Shown piece by piece: positions 1 through 7,738 of a DNA stretch of 64,000 nt (positions are counted from its first letter, which is position 1; each line of letters opens with the position of its first letter). Location of the stretch: positions 160,362-224,361 of the forward strand of contig NZ_BAABHS010000016.1 of assembly GCF_039542225.1 (NCBI RefSeq). The letters run 5' to 3'. The DNA is from Yinghuangia aomiensis (lineage in GTDB: Bacteria; Actinomycetota; Actinomycetes; Streptomycetales; Streptomycetaceae). A model generated the notes under the pieces. That model searched no databases. It saw nothing but the letters and a program-made list of their open reading frames with translations, and was not told where the DNA came from. The position numbers and the translations under genes are program-made.

Positions 1-127
1 GGTGCCGCGATTCCGGCCGGGGAGGCGGCCCCATGGAGAACAGACGCCTCAGCCTGTCGAGCCGGTCCGCGAGTCGCCGCCCGCCGTTCGCTGCAATGGT
101 CGCGGGCGCGAGGCTCGCGTTCGCCAT
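1..127 (-). CDS. N-terminal fragment of a probable HTH regulator, cut by the window edge
   Basis: A leftward reading frame opens at the ATG ending at 127 and runs off the left edge after 42 codons. The segment RRLADRLDRLRRLFSMGPPP, with preceding Ala/Asn residues, resembles the start of actinobacterial XRE-type proteins (a LADRLDRLF-like motif before the helix-turn-helix). Third codon positions are strongly G/C, as in real genes here. The start is preceded by a good TATAAT-like -10 and an inverted repeat. No catalytic or DNA-binding domain is visible in the piece present, so the family assignment is tentative. Confidence 0.45.
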   Translation of the reverse strand, partial: MANASLAPATIAANGGRRLADRLDRLRRLFSMGPPPRPESRH

Positions 128-143
128 GGGTGATTCCAAACAT

Positions 144-185
144 TGTCCGACGGGCCGAACGCAGATTATACATACAATTCGGACA
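144..185 (-). promoter_or_regulatory. Promoter with flanking inverted repeat (candidate operator)
   Basis: On the minus strand a perfect TATAAT hexamer lies at 170-165, about 38 bases before the ATG at 127. It is bracketed by a 7-base inverted repeat, TGTCCGA at 144-150 and TCGGACA at 179-185. The surroundings (about 160-210) are the most A+T-rich stretch of the first kilobases. A repressor bound to the dyad would cover the promoter; that it controls the gene at 1-127 is inference. Confidence 0.5.
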
Positions 186-462
186 TTTTGGATATTTGTT
201 CGGCTTTCACGACGCGCCTGTGAGCGCCTTGTCGCCTCGTCCGGCATCCCGACCGTCGGTGCACGCATGGCCGATTCGCCTGCCGGGGCGATTGAAGACG
301 GCGGCCACGGCAACTGCCACGTGCGCGAAGCCCACGGCCGGCCGTGCCCCGGTCGCCCCCGAGGGCCGACGCAGCAGCTCGCGCCCATGGCCGGCACAGG
401 CAATAGGGCGATATCTGCGCACCCATTCCCGAGCACGTCCCGTCAGCCCTCCACCAGGCAAG
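186..462. other. Intergenic, no gene seen
   Basis: The open frames crossing this stretch lack the G/C-ending codon bias of the neighbours and show no recognisable domain. It probably holds upstream sequence of the leftward gene at 1-127. Confidence 0.5.
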
Positions 463-487
463 ACGAAGGCTCGGCGCCGGCTTTCGT
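463..487 (-). terminator. Stem-loop after the SufR-like gene
   Basis: ACGAAGGC (463-470) pairs imperfectly with CGGCTTTCGT (478-487) around a G+C-rich loop, about 40 bases downstream of the stop codon of the leftward gene at 526-1425. There is no long U tract, which is usual in actinomycetes. Confidence 0.4.
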
Positions 488-525
488 TTGTTCTCAACCC
501 CCGGAGCGCGGCGGGCGGTGTTGTG

Positions 526-1425
526 TCAGATCCCGGAATCGGCGGCTTCCGCTGCGCCGTCCGCGCTGCGCGTGCCGTCCGCGCCGTCCGCATCGTCGGC
601 GGCCGGGGGTTCGGTGCGGGCGAGGGTGACGCAGCAGCGGCCCGGGGCGGCATCCATGCGCGCATGCCAGGCGGTCGCGTCGGCGCCATCGACGAGGCCG
701 TCGAGCAGGGCCAGGTTCATGCCGCACACCAGCGGCGGGAACTCGTCGGCCAAGCGGTGGAAGGGGCAGTTGCGCAGGCGCAGCGCGTCGAGGCCCGCGG
801 CGGGGTCGGCGTACGGCTGGTAGCCCTGCGCGGTCAAGGCGGCGAGCAGACGATCGCGGGGATCGTCCGCGGTGCCACGGAACGCCTGCCCGACGGCGCG
901 GCCTTCCTCGCGGGCCACGGCGGCGACCGTGGCATCCGCACGCAGACGCTCCAGTGCGGCGGCCAGAACGGTGCCCGCCGTGTCGTAGGCACGCGGCGGC
1001 ACCGCGACAGCGGTCTCCCCCGCTGCCCGCCGGTACACCTTCGCCGGGCGTCCCGCCCCAGGCCCGCTGCGCCCGGCCGGGCGGGCGAACTCGGCGTCGA
1101 GGAAGCCCGCGTCGACGAGCCGGTCCAGATGGTGCGCGGCAAGGGTGCGGCCCACACCGACGGCTTCCGCGGCCTCGGCCCGGCCGACGGGCTCCGACGC
1201 GGCGGCCACGTACCTGTACAGCGCCCGGCGCACCGGATCGGCCAACGCTCCGAGGGCGTCGAGCGCGGCGTCCTCCGCGGCCGAGACCGGGGCGGACGCC
1301 TCGGTGCCCGCGCGATGTCCGCGGCGCCCGACCGCACCGACCGCACCGACCGGGTCGTTGCCGTCGGCGGCGTTGCGGGGCGCGGCGAGGCCGTCGTCGG
1401 TCCGGGTGTCGGGCGTTGGCTCCAC
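526..1425 (-). CDS. SufR/ArsR-like HTH transcriptional regulator with a C-terminal cysteine cluster
   Basis: Predicted 299-residue DNA-binding regulator of the COG2345 type. A low-complexity N-terminus is followed by a winged helix-turn-helix (about 50-130, ALADPVRRALYRYVAA ... GVGRTLAAHHLDRLVDAG). The C-terminal half carries cysteines in the pattern NCPFHRLA ... LVCGMN ... GRCCVTL, the arrangement used by SufR-type proteins to hold an iron-sulfur cluster. It therefore probably senses iron, redox or nitric oxide; the target is unknown and no suf genes lie nearby. The start is GTG at 1425 with no convincing Shine-Dalgarno sequence. The extreme C-terminus is an Ala/Asp-rich tail. Confidence 0.75.
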   Translation of the reverse strand: MEPTPDTRTDDGLAAPRNAADGNDPVGAVGAVGRRGHRAGTEASAPVSAAEDAALDALGALADPVRRALYRYVAAASEPVGRAEAAEAVGVGRTLAAHHLDRLVDAGFLDAEFARPAGRSGPGAGRPAKVYRRAAGETAVAVPPRAYDTAGTVLAAALERLRADATVAAVAREEGRAVGQAFRGTADDPRDRLLAALTAQGYQPYADPAAGLDALRLRNCPFHRLADEFPPLVCGMNLALLDGLVDGADATAWHARMDAAPGRCCVTLARTEPPAADDADGADGTRSADGAAEAADSGI

Positions 1426-1844
1426 GTGGGGAGTCTAGGTGCGGCGCTGCGTGAACGAAGACCGCCGGGGCCGCGCGGGCCGAGCACCAGTGCGGCCATG
1501 GTTGCGCAGCCGCGCCCCGTACTCCCCGCCGTCCGGGGTGTCGATGCGGGGGAGGACCGCGTCGAGCGCTCTCGTGCGGTGCCCGGAGCGGGTGCGGGTA
1601 CGCCTTTTCGCCTTCCGCCAGGTGCACGCGAGCGGACACCGGACACCCCCGGGAAGCCTTCAACCTCATCTTGAGGGTCATGGTTGGTGTGATGGCTTGT
1701 TTCCGCCCCTGAAGCGGCCCGCGGGCGGCGCGAAGCTGCGTGCCTTGCCGGGTGTGGCAGCCCGGACCGCCTCCACCGCGGACCGGCTCGAAGCCGTCCC
1801 GTCCTCCGCGGCCTTGTCGGTGTCCGTGGCTAGCGTCCCGCGTC
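1426..1844. other. Intergenic region between divergent genes
   Basis: About 420 bases separate the leftward SufR-like gene and the rightward WGR gene. No credible gene is present. The one notable structure is the dyad at 1659-1676. Frames crossing the region encode Arg/Pro-rich sequence typical of non-coding high-G+C DNA. Confidence 0.5.
1659..1676. promoter_or_regulatory. MerR-like dyad, candidate operator
   Basis: The sequence CTTCAACCTCATCTTGAGG spans this site; it contains CCTCA/TGAGG arms (1664-1668 and 1672-1676) and, more broadly, CTTCAA facing TTGAGG. The layout recalls the long-spacer dyads of MerR-family operators such as SoxR boxes, but no MerR gene is nearby and which flanking gene it might control is not clear. 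Confidence 0.25.
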
Positions 1845-3089
1845 GTGGACACGGACGAGATCACGCTGGTGCATCACGGCTTTCCGAAGCCCAAGTACGT
1901 ACGCCTGCGGGTGGACGGCGGATCGCTGCGCAGGGAGAGCGGCAGCGGTTCGTCCGGCAAGCCCCGGCACAGCGCCAAGGACTGCGGGTCGCCGACGGAA
2001 GCCGGCTACGCGTTGGCGAAGGAGATGCACAAGCGGCTGCGCGACGGGTTCGTGATGCTCCGCGACCCGGCCGAGGCGGCCGTCGGCGAGCCGGTGCTGG
2101 TCGCCGCCGCGCCGAACCGCTGTGGATCGCAGGTGCTCGACGTGCACCCGGGCGGGCACACGCTCGTGGTCGCGACGATGCTCAAGGAGGCCTACGGAGC
2201 CGAAATCCACCTGGTCGACGTCGCAACCGGCGTCCGGCGCCTGGTACACACCGAACCGGCGGGCGAGCGTCAGACGTTCCTGCACACGGTGCGTTTCGAT
2301 GCCGCCGGGCAGGGCGTGGTCTATGCGCTCAACGGGGAGACCCGGCTCCTGGACCTCGCCACCGGCGCTTCGCGCACCCTCGCCGCCTACGAGCAGTGGC
2401 AGACCTCGGACTTCAACCCGTTCTGTGTCCAGCCGTCCTGGGACCGGGCCCGGCAGCGGCTGCTGGTCTTCGATACGGGGAACCGGGTCCGCGTCCTCGA
2501 CGCCGACGGCGTTCCGGTGCTGGAACTGGACGTGGCGCGGCAGCCCGAGTGCCGGGCCGGTGCCCTGTCGCCGTCGGGGCGGCTGCTGGCGCTCGCGTTC
2601 GGGTTGGGCCCGGCGCACGTCGAGGTGTGGGACGTCGACACCGGCCGGCGGGTGCAGCGGCACGGGTTTCCGTTCCCGTTCCCCGCCGGTCGCGACTCGG
2701 CCGGGTGCGGCGGTGTGGACGTGCTCGGGTTCGACCCGACGGAGCGGTTCCTGGTCGCCAACGGGGGGTTCGCCGAAGGCCCGTTCGCGATGGCACTCGA
2801 CACCGGCGCATTGGCGTGGGCGGTCCCCGATCCGCACCGCACCGACCGGTGGGGCACCTGCTACGCCTGGGCGTTCTCCCCCGACGGCACCCGCCTCACG
2901 GTCGGCGACCGCGGTGTCGTCGCACTGCGCGACCCCGACACCGGCACCCCGCTACTCCCCCTCCCCGGCCTCCCCGACCCGCAGCTGCGCACGGGAACGG
3001 GCCGCACCTACCGGGTCGTCTACACGGACGCGGGCGATCTGCTGGTGTGCGGGGGCGACGGCGGCCGCATCGTCGTCCTCCGCGCCTGA
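1845..3089 (+). CDS. WGR-domain protein with a C-terminal beta-propeller
   Basis: Predicted 414 residues. Residues about 15-70 look like a WGR domain (KYVRLRVDGGSLRRESGSGS ... RDGFVML), a fold found in PARPs and some bacterial regulators, where it binds nucleic acid. The rest consists of seven repeats ending in strands such as IHLVDVATG, TRLLDLATG, VRVLDADG, VEVWDVDTG, MALDTG, ALRDPDTG and IVVLRA, consistent with a seven-bladed WD40-like propeller. GTG at 1845 is chosen because the upstream Pro/Arg-rich extension is not protein-like. No signal peptide, so cytoplasmic. The partner or ligand is unknown; the gene stands alone. Confidence 0.7.
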   Translation: MDTDEITLVHHGFPKPKYVRLRVDGGSLRRESGSGSSGKPRHSAKDCGSPTEAGYALAKEMHKRLRDGFVMLRDPAEAAVGEPVLVAAAPNRCGSQVLDVHPGGHTLVVATMLKEAYGAEIHLVDVATGVRRLVHTEPAGERQTFLHTVRFDAAGQGVVYALNGETRLLDLATGASRTLAAYEQWQTSDFNPFCVQPSWDRARQRLLVFDTGNRVRVLDADGVPVLELDVARQPECRAGALSPSGRLLALAFGLGPAHVEVWDVDTGRRVQRHGFPFPFPAGRDSAGCGGVDVLGFDPTERFLVANGGFAEGPFAMALDTGALAWAVPDPHRTDRWGTCYAWAFSPDGTRLTVGDRGVVALRDPDTGTPLLPLPGLPDPQLRTGTGRTYRVVYTDAGDLLVCGGDGGRIVVLRA

Positions 3090-3150
3090 CCCGACGCACC
3101 GGGGCGGGAGCCGCGGCGGAATTGCGTTGGCGGACCGGCCGGGGCTCCTG

Positions 3151-3156
3151 CTAGGT
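3151..3156 (+). promoter_or_regulatory. Candidate -10 box
   Basis: TAGGTT matches the actinobacterial TANNNT -10 pattern. It lies about 40 bases before the short leader ORF at 3195 and about 140 bases before the hydrolase start at 3298. Confidence 0.35.
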
Positions 3157-3194
3157 TCCGGGAGGCCGTGCGAGAGAACGAGGAGGTGGTACCC

Positions 3195-3248
3195 GTGAAC
3201 GCAGTATCGACATGGGTGCTCCCCTCCGGGGTCACGGTCGGACGATAG
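3195..3248 (+). CDS. Possible 17-residue leader peptide
   Basis: A GTG at 3195 opens MNAVSTWVLPSGVTVGR and ends at TAG 3246-3248. It is preceded by a strong Shine-Dalgarno sequence, AGGAGG at 3181-3186, eight bases upstream. It sits in the 5' leader of the alpha/beta hydrolase gene, with 49 bases between its stop and the hydrolase ATG. A ribosome on it could affect translation or folding of the downstream leader. It matches no leader peptide known to me, and its expression is inferred only from the ribosome binding site. Confidence 0.4.
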   Translation: MNAVSTWVLPSGVTVGR

Positions 3249-3297
3249 TCAGGTCGTCCGGGAGCGCCGTTCCACGCGACTCCCGAAGGACACGACC

Positions 3298-4038
3298 ATG
3301 GACTTCACTTCCGCACAGCGTTTCGACGACGGTCTCGTCGAACGCGCCTTCACCCTCGGCGAGATCCCCGGCATCCTGTGGACGCCCGGATCCGCAACCC
3401 CGTCCGCTCCCGCGCCGCTGATCCTGCTCGGCCTCCCCCCGCTCGGACTGCGCCACATGCACCCGCGGCTGCTGGACCGGGCCCGGCGGTCGGCGGCGGA
3501 CGGCTTCGCCGCGGCCACCATCGAACTGCCCGGCAGCGGCGACCGGCCCCGCTGGGACGTCCTCGACCGGGCGCGCACCGACCTGCGCCGTGTCATGCAG
3601 GCCGGGGAGCCGGTCGACGACGACCTCGTGGACCGGCTCGTCCTCCCGCTCGTCGACCGGGCCGTCCCCGAATGGCAGTCCGCACTGGACGCGCTCCTGG
3701 CACTGCCCGAGATCGGCGGACCGGTCGGGTACTCCGGCGGGATCATCTCGATCGGGACCCGGCTGGCGGTGGTCGAGCCACGCATCCGGGCCGCCGTGCT
3801 GTTCGCGGGGAGCTTCGTGCCGCGCGCCGTGGTCGAGGAGGCCCGGCAGGTCGATATCCCGCTGCACGTCCTGCTGCAGTGGGACGACGAAGGCGGCCAC
3901 CGGCAGGCGTCCTTGGACCTGTTCGACGCGTTCGGCACCAAGGACAAGACCCTGGTCGCCAACATGGGCGGGCACACCGGCGTCCCCCAGCACACGGGCG
4001 ACGCCGCGGCCGCGTTCTTCACCCGGCACCTGAAGTAG
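3298..4038 (+). CDS. Alpha/beta hydrolase (dienelactone hydrolase-like)
   Basis: Predicted 246-residue soluble serine hydrolase. The nucleophile elbow is GYSGG with Ser146. A candidate acid is Asp196/Asp197 in LLQWDDEGG and the histidine is His226 in MGGHTGV, the usual order of the triad. Length and the short cap fit the dienelactone hydrolase/esterase group. The ATG at 3298 follows a GAAGGA ribosome binding site. It is monocistronic: a perfect 19-base hairpin follows directly. The substrate cannot be read from sequence. Confidence 0.75.
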   Translation: MDFTSAQRFDDGLVERAFTLGEIPGILWTPGSATPSAPAPLILLGLPPLGLRHMHPRLLDRARRSAADGFAAATIELPGSGDRPRWDVLDRARTDLRRVMQAGEPVDDDLVDRLVLPLVDRAVPEWQSALDALLALPEIGGPVGYSGGIISIGTRLAVVEPRIRAAVLFAGSFVPRAVVEEARQVDIPLHVLLQWDDEGGHRQASLDLFDAFGTKDKTLVANMGGHTGVPQHTGDAAAAFFTRHLK

Positions 4039-4046
4039 CACCCAGG

Positions 4047-4092
4047 CGGGCAGGCCGACGCCGCGGAGCGGTTCGCGGCGTCGGCCTGCCCG
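4047..4092 (+). terminator. Strong hairpin terminator
   Basis: A perfect 19-base stem (4047-4065 with 4074-4092) encloses an 8-base loop, starting 8 bases after the hydrolase stop. It is also positioned to stop leftward transcription from the gene ending at 4164. Confidence 0.8.
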
Positions 4093-4163
4093 CACCGGCC
4101 CCGCACCGCACCGACCCGGCGCAGCAAGGCGGGGTGCACGTCCGACGGCGGCCGCCCCCGGGG

Positions 4164-4607
4164 TTACTCCCCCGTGGTGGCCGCCGTTTGGGCGATGCGC
4201 TGTTCGATCTCTTCGCGTATCGGCCGGTACGCCTCCTCCGCGGCACGCATGCGTGCTTCGCAGCGGGCCCAGGCTTCACGCGAGCGTTTGCGGCGGCCGG
4301 GGACCAGGTCGTAGCGGCGACGCCGGACCGTGCGGACGTCGACCATGAACCCGGGCCGGGTGCGTACGCCGTGGTCCCACCGCACCTGGCTCTGCGCGGC
4401 GCGCAGTTCCTCCTCGAACGCCTGCGCGGCTTGGTACCACTGCGCTTCTTCGGCGGGCGTGGCCTCGACGCGGGTGGGCGAGCCGAACTCGATCGTGGTG
4501 ATCTCGTACATCGTGAACGTCTCGAGGCCGTCGGGCACCTGCACCCAGGCCAGGGTTCGCCAGGGCCACGGGGTGAGTTCGAAGACGTGCTTTCTGACGG
4601 TCGTCAC
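4164..4607 (-). CDS. Hypothetical protein, 147 aa
   Basis: Not recognised. It begins VTTVRKHVFELTPWPWRTLA; the middle (about 50-80) is Glu/Ala-rich helix and the rest is highly basic (RTVRRRRYDLVPGRRKRSRE) followed by a charged C-terminal helix, which suggests a nucleic-acid- or membrane-surface-associated cytoplasmic protein. GTG at 4607 is preferred over an upstream ATG because AGGAG lies eight bases before it. It is leftward, downstream of and possibly cotranscribed with the reductase gene at 4764-5345 (156-base gap). Confidence 0.6.
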   Translation of the reverse strand: MTTVRKHVFELTPWPWRTLAWVQVPDGLETFTMYEITTIEFGSPTRVEATPAEEAQWYQAAQAFEEELRAAQSQVRWDHGVRTRPGFMVDVRTVRRRRYDLVPGRRKRSREAWARCEARMRAAEEAYRPIREEIEQRIAQTAATTGE

Positions 4608-4763
4608 GCTGGGTGCTCCTCGCCGGGCCGGTCGGGGTGCCGTCCGGCCCGTGCGCAGGGCACGGGGATCCGGGCGGCGCATGTGCCGCGCTCAGCGTAG
4701 GGCCCGCCCGGGCCCGCCCGCCGAAGTCGCCCGGCAGGCCCGGCGCCACGGGCGACGGATCGG

Positions 4764-5345
4764 TCAGCGGCGTACCCGGTAGCGCAGGTGGAGCACCCCG
4801 TTGCCGGGGATCACCACGTCGGGGTCCTCCAGCAGGTGCCGGGCGTGGACGGACCCGAAGTAGCGTTTGCCGGACCCGAACACGACGGGTGCGACGTCCA
4901 TGCGCACCTCGTCGACCAGGCCAGCGGCCAGGACCTGGCCGCCGACGTCCCCGGCGGAGACCTCGACGATGCGGTCACCCGCCAGCTGCTGCGCCGTGGC
5001 CACGGCTGCCTCGACGCCGTCGACGAAGTGGAACGGCGCGGCCGGGTCCCAGCCTTCGGGCTCGGGCCGGTGGGTCACCACGACCACGTGGTCGATCCCG
5101 CTCGGCGGCTTCCCGTCCCAGCCGTCCGTCAGGTCGAATACGTGCCGGCCGACGATCGTGACGCCGATCCGGTCCCAGTACGGCCGCACGTAGTCGTAGG
5201 ACGTCCGCGACACCTTCAGCACGCCGCTCTCGTCCAACGGCACGTCGCCACTGGTCAACCACGCGAACAGCGGTCCGGGCTGGTCATGCTCGTCCGCGAT
5301 GAAGCCGTCCACCGACACCGAGCTGTACATGACCACCTTGCCCAC
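4764..5345 (-). CDS. RibD C-terminal-domain / dihydrofolate reductase-family protein
   Basis: Predicted 193 residues. It opens with MYSSVSVDGFIA, the N-terminal strand and catalytic-Asp region of the bacterial bifunctional deaminase-reductase C-terminal family. TIVGRHVFDL and the later EVSAGDVGGQVLAAGLVDEV and VVFGSGKRYF segments are the usual NADPH-site and strand motifs. Such stand-alone proteins are presumed NAD(P)H-dependent reductases of unknown substrate. The start is GTG 5345 with a GGAG site upstream. A relative of the same family is encoded at 21427-21999. Confidence 0.75.
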   Translation of the reverse strand: MGKVVMYSSVSVDGFIADEHDQPGPLFAWLTSGDVPLDESGVLKVSRTSYDYVRPYWDRIGVTIVGRHVFDLTDGWDGKPPSGIDHVVVVTHRPEPEGWDPAAPFHFVDGVEAAVATAQQLAGDRIVEVSAGDVGGQVLAAGLVDEVRMDVAPVVFGSGKRYFGSVHARHLLEDPDVVIPGNGVLHLRYRVRR

Positions 5346-5377
5346 GGGGCTCTCCTCTGCTTCGGGGGTGCCCCAAA

Positions 5378-5527
5378 TTAGCCGGTTGTGCGCTGTCGCT
5401 CCTGCGGGAAATCAAGCCGCAGCACCGCGAGGTCGACCTGCCCCGGACCGGGCCCGGTCTCGGCGGCCAGGTCCGCCTCGCTCGTCTCTTCCGGTCGCTT
5501 CCGGATGCCGCTGCCGCGCGCGGGCGA
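5378..5527 (-). other. Coding-like in-frame extension after the MTHFR-like stop codon
   Basis: Immediately after the TGA of the gene at 5528-6445 the same frame stays open for 49 codons to a TAA at 5378-5380, with over 80% G/C at third positions and a plausible sequence (EADLAAETGPGP, VDLAVLRLDFPQERQRTTG). It has no ATG, GTG or TTG of its own. It may be a C-terminal extension cut off by a point mutation, a readthrough extension, or a remnant of another gene. Confidence 0.35.
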
Positions 5528-6445
5528 TCAGCGGCGGAGTTCGGACCGGAGCCGGGTGGCCAGGTCGACCGCCGCCTCGATCTCCTCACGGCGGATGGAC
5601 ACGCTCTCGACGTTGAGGCCGAACGGCACGTCGAGCCGCCGGCAGAAGGCCATCAGCTCGCGGGCGGTCGCCAGCGCATGCTCGAACGATGCCTCCAGCG
5701 TGTCGTCGGCGTGCTGGAGTTCGTTGTGGATCCAGCGGGGCACGTCCACGCCGAGCCATCGCAGGAACTCCAGCGTCTTCATCGACCCGCAGACCGAAAA
5801 CGTGAACACGATCGGGACGGGCGCCAGATCACGGGCGGCGCACTCGTAGCGGTAGTCCGAAACCAGGTCCTTGGCGGCGTTGACGTCGTAAACGACCTGG
5901 GTGACGAAGTAGGAGCAGCCGGTCTCCTGCTTCGCGAGCAAACGCAGGTGCTCCGTACCCGTGCGCGTGTGTCGCTCCGGGATCGCGACGCCGCCGAGCA
6001 GGAGGTCGGGCCTGAGCCCGGCCCGCAGCGACTGGGCGCGCGACAGAGTGGTGGCGACCGGCGTCTCCCGCGACGCCGCGCCCACGAAGACCGAGAGGGC
6101 CCGGTCGGGCTGCGCGGCGAGCCAGCTTCGGAAGTCGCTCTCGTTGTACTTGCCGACCGCCCGGTAGACCACGACCGGCAGGTCGAGCGCTCCCAAGTGC
6201 CGGGCGAGGTACTCGGCGGGGTCCATCGTCGGCGTGAACGGGAACGGCCGCTCGGCCGGGTTCCGGTCGCTTTCGTCGTCGATGTCGTACAGCACGAGCC
6301 CGTCGGGCTTCAGGCCGTCGAGCCGCGTGCGGGTGATGCCGGCGATCTCCTGAGCCCGCTCGGGGGTGGTCGTCTGCCTGGGCGGCGTCACCGCGAAGAG
6401 CAGAAACTCACCCGCGCGGTCGCCGATGCGCTGCTGGAGGTCCAC
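5528..6445 (-). CDS. Methylenetetrahydrofolate reductase-like protein
   Basis: Predicted 305 residues with the TIM-barrel pattern of the MTHFR superfamily: LLFAVTPPRQ near the N-terminus, KPDGLVLYDI, LPVVVYRAVG, LLLGGVAIPE, and GCSYFVTQVVYDV, which corresponds to the folate/flavin-site segment FITQ-like of MTHFR. It is closest to the divergent actinobacterial group found without metF-type neighbours. The role in one-carbon metabolism is inferred from family. GTG 6445 is taken as the start; an in-frame GTG at 6502 would add 19 residues that do not look conserved. The C-terminus may be truncated (see 5378-5527). Confidence 0.65.
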   Translation of the reverse strand: MDLQQRIGDRAGEFLLFAVTPPRQTTTPERAQEIAGITRTRLDGLKPDGLVLYDIDDESDRNPAERPFPFTPTMDPAEYLARHLGALDLPVVVYRAVGKYNESDFRSWLAAQPDRALSVFVGAASRETPVATTLSRAQSLRAGLRPDLLLGGVAIPERHTRTGTEHLRLLAKQETGCSYFVTQVVYDVNAAKDLVSDYRYECAARDLAPVPIVFTFSVCGSMKTLEFLRWLGVDVPRWIHNELQHADDTLEASFEHALATARELMAFCRRLDVPFGLNVESVSIRREEIEAAVDLATRLRSELRR

Positions 6446-6608
6446 GGCAGCGACCCTAGCCGGTCGGCTCGTTCCGTGATGCTCCGAACGCAGCCGTGAC
6501 ACTGTGCTCCTGACCGGTCCCCCGGCACCGTGGCCCCGTGCCCGCGGGTGCGCCGGGCGTCCCCGGGGGCGAGCAGGCCGGCGGGTTCGGCAGTCGCGAC
6601 GGTTCGAC

Positions 6609-6632
6609 GTTTCGGCGTTTCGGCGTTTCGGC
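6609..6632. repeat. Tandem octamer, three copies
   Basis: GTTTCGGC is repeated three times without interruption (6609-6616, 6617-6624, 6625-6632) in the intergenic gap between the MTHFR-like and SDR genes. The rest of the gap (6446-6742) holds no recognisable gene. Confidence 0.85.
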
Positions 6633-6742
6633 GGACGTTCTCCGGCTTCTTGTGCCGGGACGCCGGGCGGTGCCCGGAGCCCTCCCGGTACAAGGGCTCC
6701 GGCAACGCCCGCCGCGCGCCTTCGGGTTCAGGAGCAGGGTGG

Positions 6743-7738
6743 TCAGCGGTAGCCGGTGGTGTCGTCGGGCTTGCCCTGCTCCAGGACCTCGACGAGGTAC
6801 CGCCACGCGTCGGGGCGGCTGCCGTCCAGGTCGGTGAAGCCGTAGTCGCGGGCGAGCCCGCCGCTCGACAGGGACGCGCCGTTGTGGCGGGCCCGGTCCG
6901 GGTCGCCGGCCAGCGCGGCGACGGCGCGGCCTACGTAGGCGGGCGACTCGGAGATCACGAAGTGCGGCTGCACGGCGACCGCGTCGCGCCATGTGTCCTC
7001 GGTGACGCCGAAACCGTCGAGCATCGCCTCCGAACGCAGCCAGCCCGGCGTCAGCGCGACCGCGGTGCCGCCGAACGGGGCGAGTTCCTGCGCCTGGGCG
7101 TACGCCAGGCGCAGCACCGAGGCCTTGGCCAGGTCGTAGTACACCGACATGCGGTAGCGGTCGCCGTTGTATTCGGCGGTGCCGTCGGTGACTTCGACGA
7201 CCAGTCCGCCGGGGCGGCGGATGACGAGCGGCAGGAGGTGGTGGCTGGTGATCAGGTGGGTGTCCACGGCCAGGCGCAGCAGGTGCAGGCCCTTGTCGAG
7301 GTCGTGCTCCCAGACCTTGGCGCTCGAGTCGTACAGGTGCTCACTGCCCCAGATGTTGTTGACCAGGACGTCCAGCCGCCCGTGGTCGGCGTCGATCCGC
7401 GCGGCCAGTGCGGCGACGTCCGCGGGCACGAGGTGGTCGGCGACGACCGCGACACCGCGGCCGCCCGCGGCGGTGACCAGGGCGGCGGTCTCCTCGATGG
7501 TCTCCGGCCGGTCGACCTCCGACCGTCGGCCCGCGGTGCTGCGCCCGGTCACGTACACGGTCGCTCCGGCTTCGCCGAGCCGGGTGGCGATGCCGCGCCC
7601 GGCGCCGCGCGTCGCCCCGGCGACGAGCGCGACGGTGCCGGACAGATCCACGTCGGGGGCGATCCCGGCGAGGCTGGGCGCGGGGACGGCGTCGGCGGGG
7701 ACCGGGGTTGCCGCGGGTGTGGTGGCGTTGTCGTTCAT
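6743..7738 (-). CDS. Short-chain dehydrogenase/reductase
   Basis: Predicted 331 residues. After a 30-residue Ala/Pro-rich lead the Rossmann motif appears as ALVAGATRGAGRG; a strand with VNNIWGSE replaces the common NNAG; and the catalytic Tyr-Lys pair is YYDLAKAS. The usual catalytic Ser sits in a Thr-containing strand (VVEVTDGTAEYN). Long for a classical SDR, with a C-terminal extension ending DDTTGYR. ATG 7738 is the natural start. It probably reduces or oxidises a small alcohol/ketone with NAD(P)H; the substrate is unknown. It stands alone, leftward. Confidence 0.75.
   Translation of the reverse strand: MNDNATTPAATPVPADAVPAPSLAGIAPDVDLSGTVALVAGATRGAGRGIATRLGEAGATVYVTGRSTAGRRSEVDRPETIEETAALVTAAGGRGVAVVADHLVPADVAALAARIDADHGRLDVLVNNIWGSEHLYDSSAKVWEHDLDKGLHLLRLAVDTHLITSHHLLPLVIRRPGGLVVEVTDGTAEYNGDRYRMSVYYDLAKASVLRLAYAQAQELAPFGGTAVALTPGWLRSEAMLDGFGVTEDTWRDAVAVQPHFVISESPAYVGRAVAALAGDPDRARHNGASLSSGGLARDYGFTDLDGSRPDAWRYLVEVLEQGKPDDTTGYR

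Noticed and set aside
33..629. 198-codon rightward frame with a GGAGG site
   Set aside because: Codon third positions are not G/C-biased, it overlaps the SufR-like gene, and no domain is visible.
6446..6502. Longer start for the MTHFR-like protein
   Set aside because: Nineteen extra residues from GTG 6502 do not resemble a protein N-terminus; GTG 6445 is preferred, with some uncertainty.
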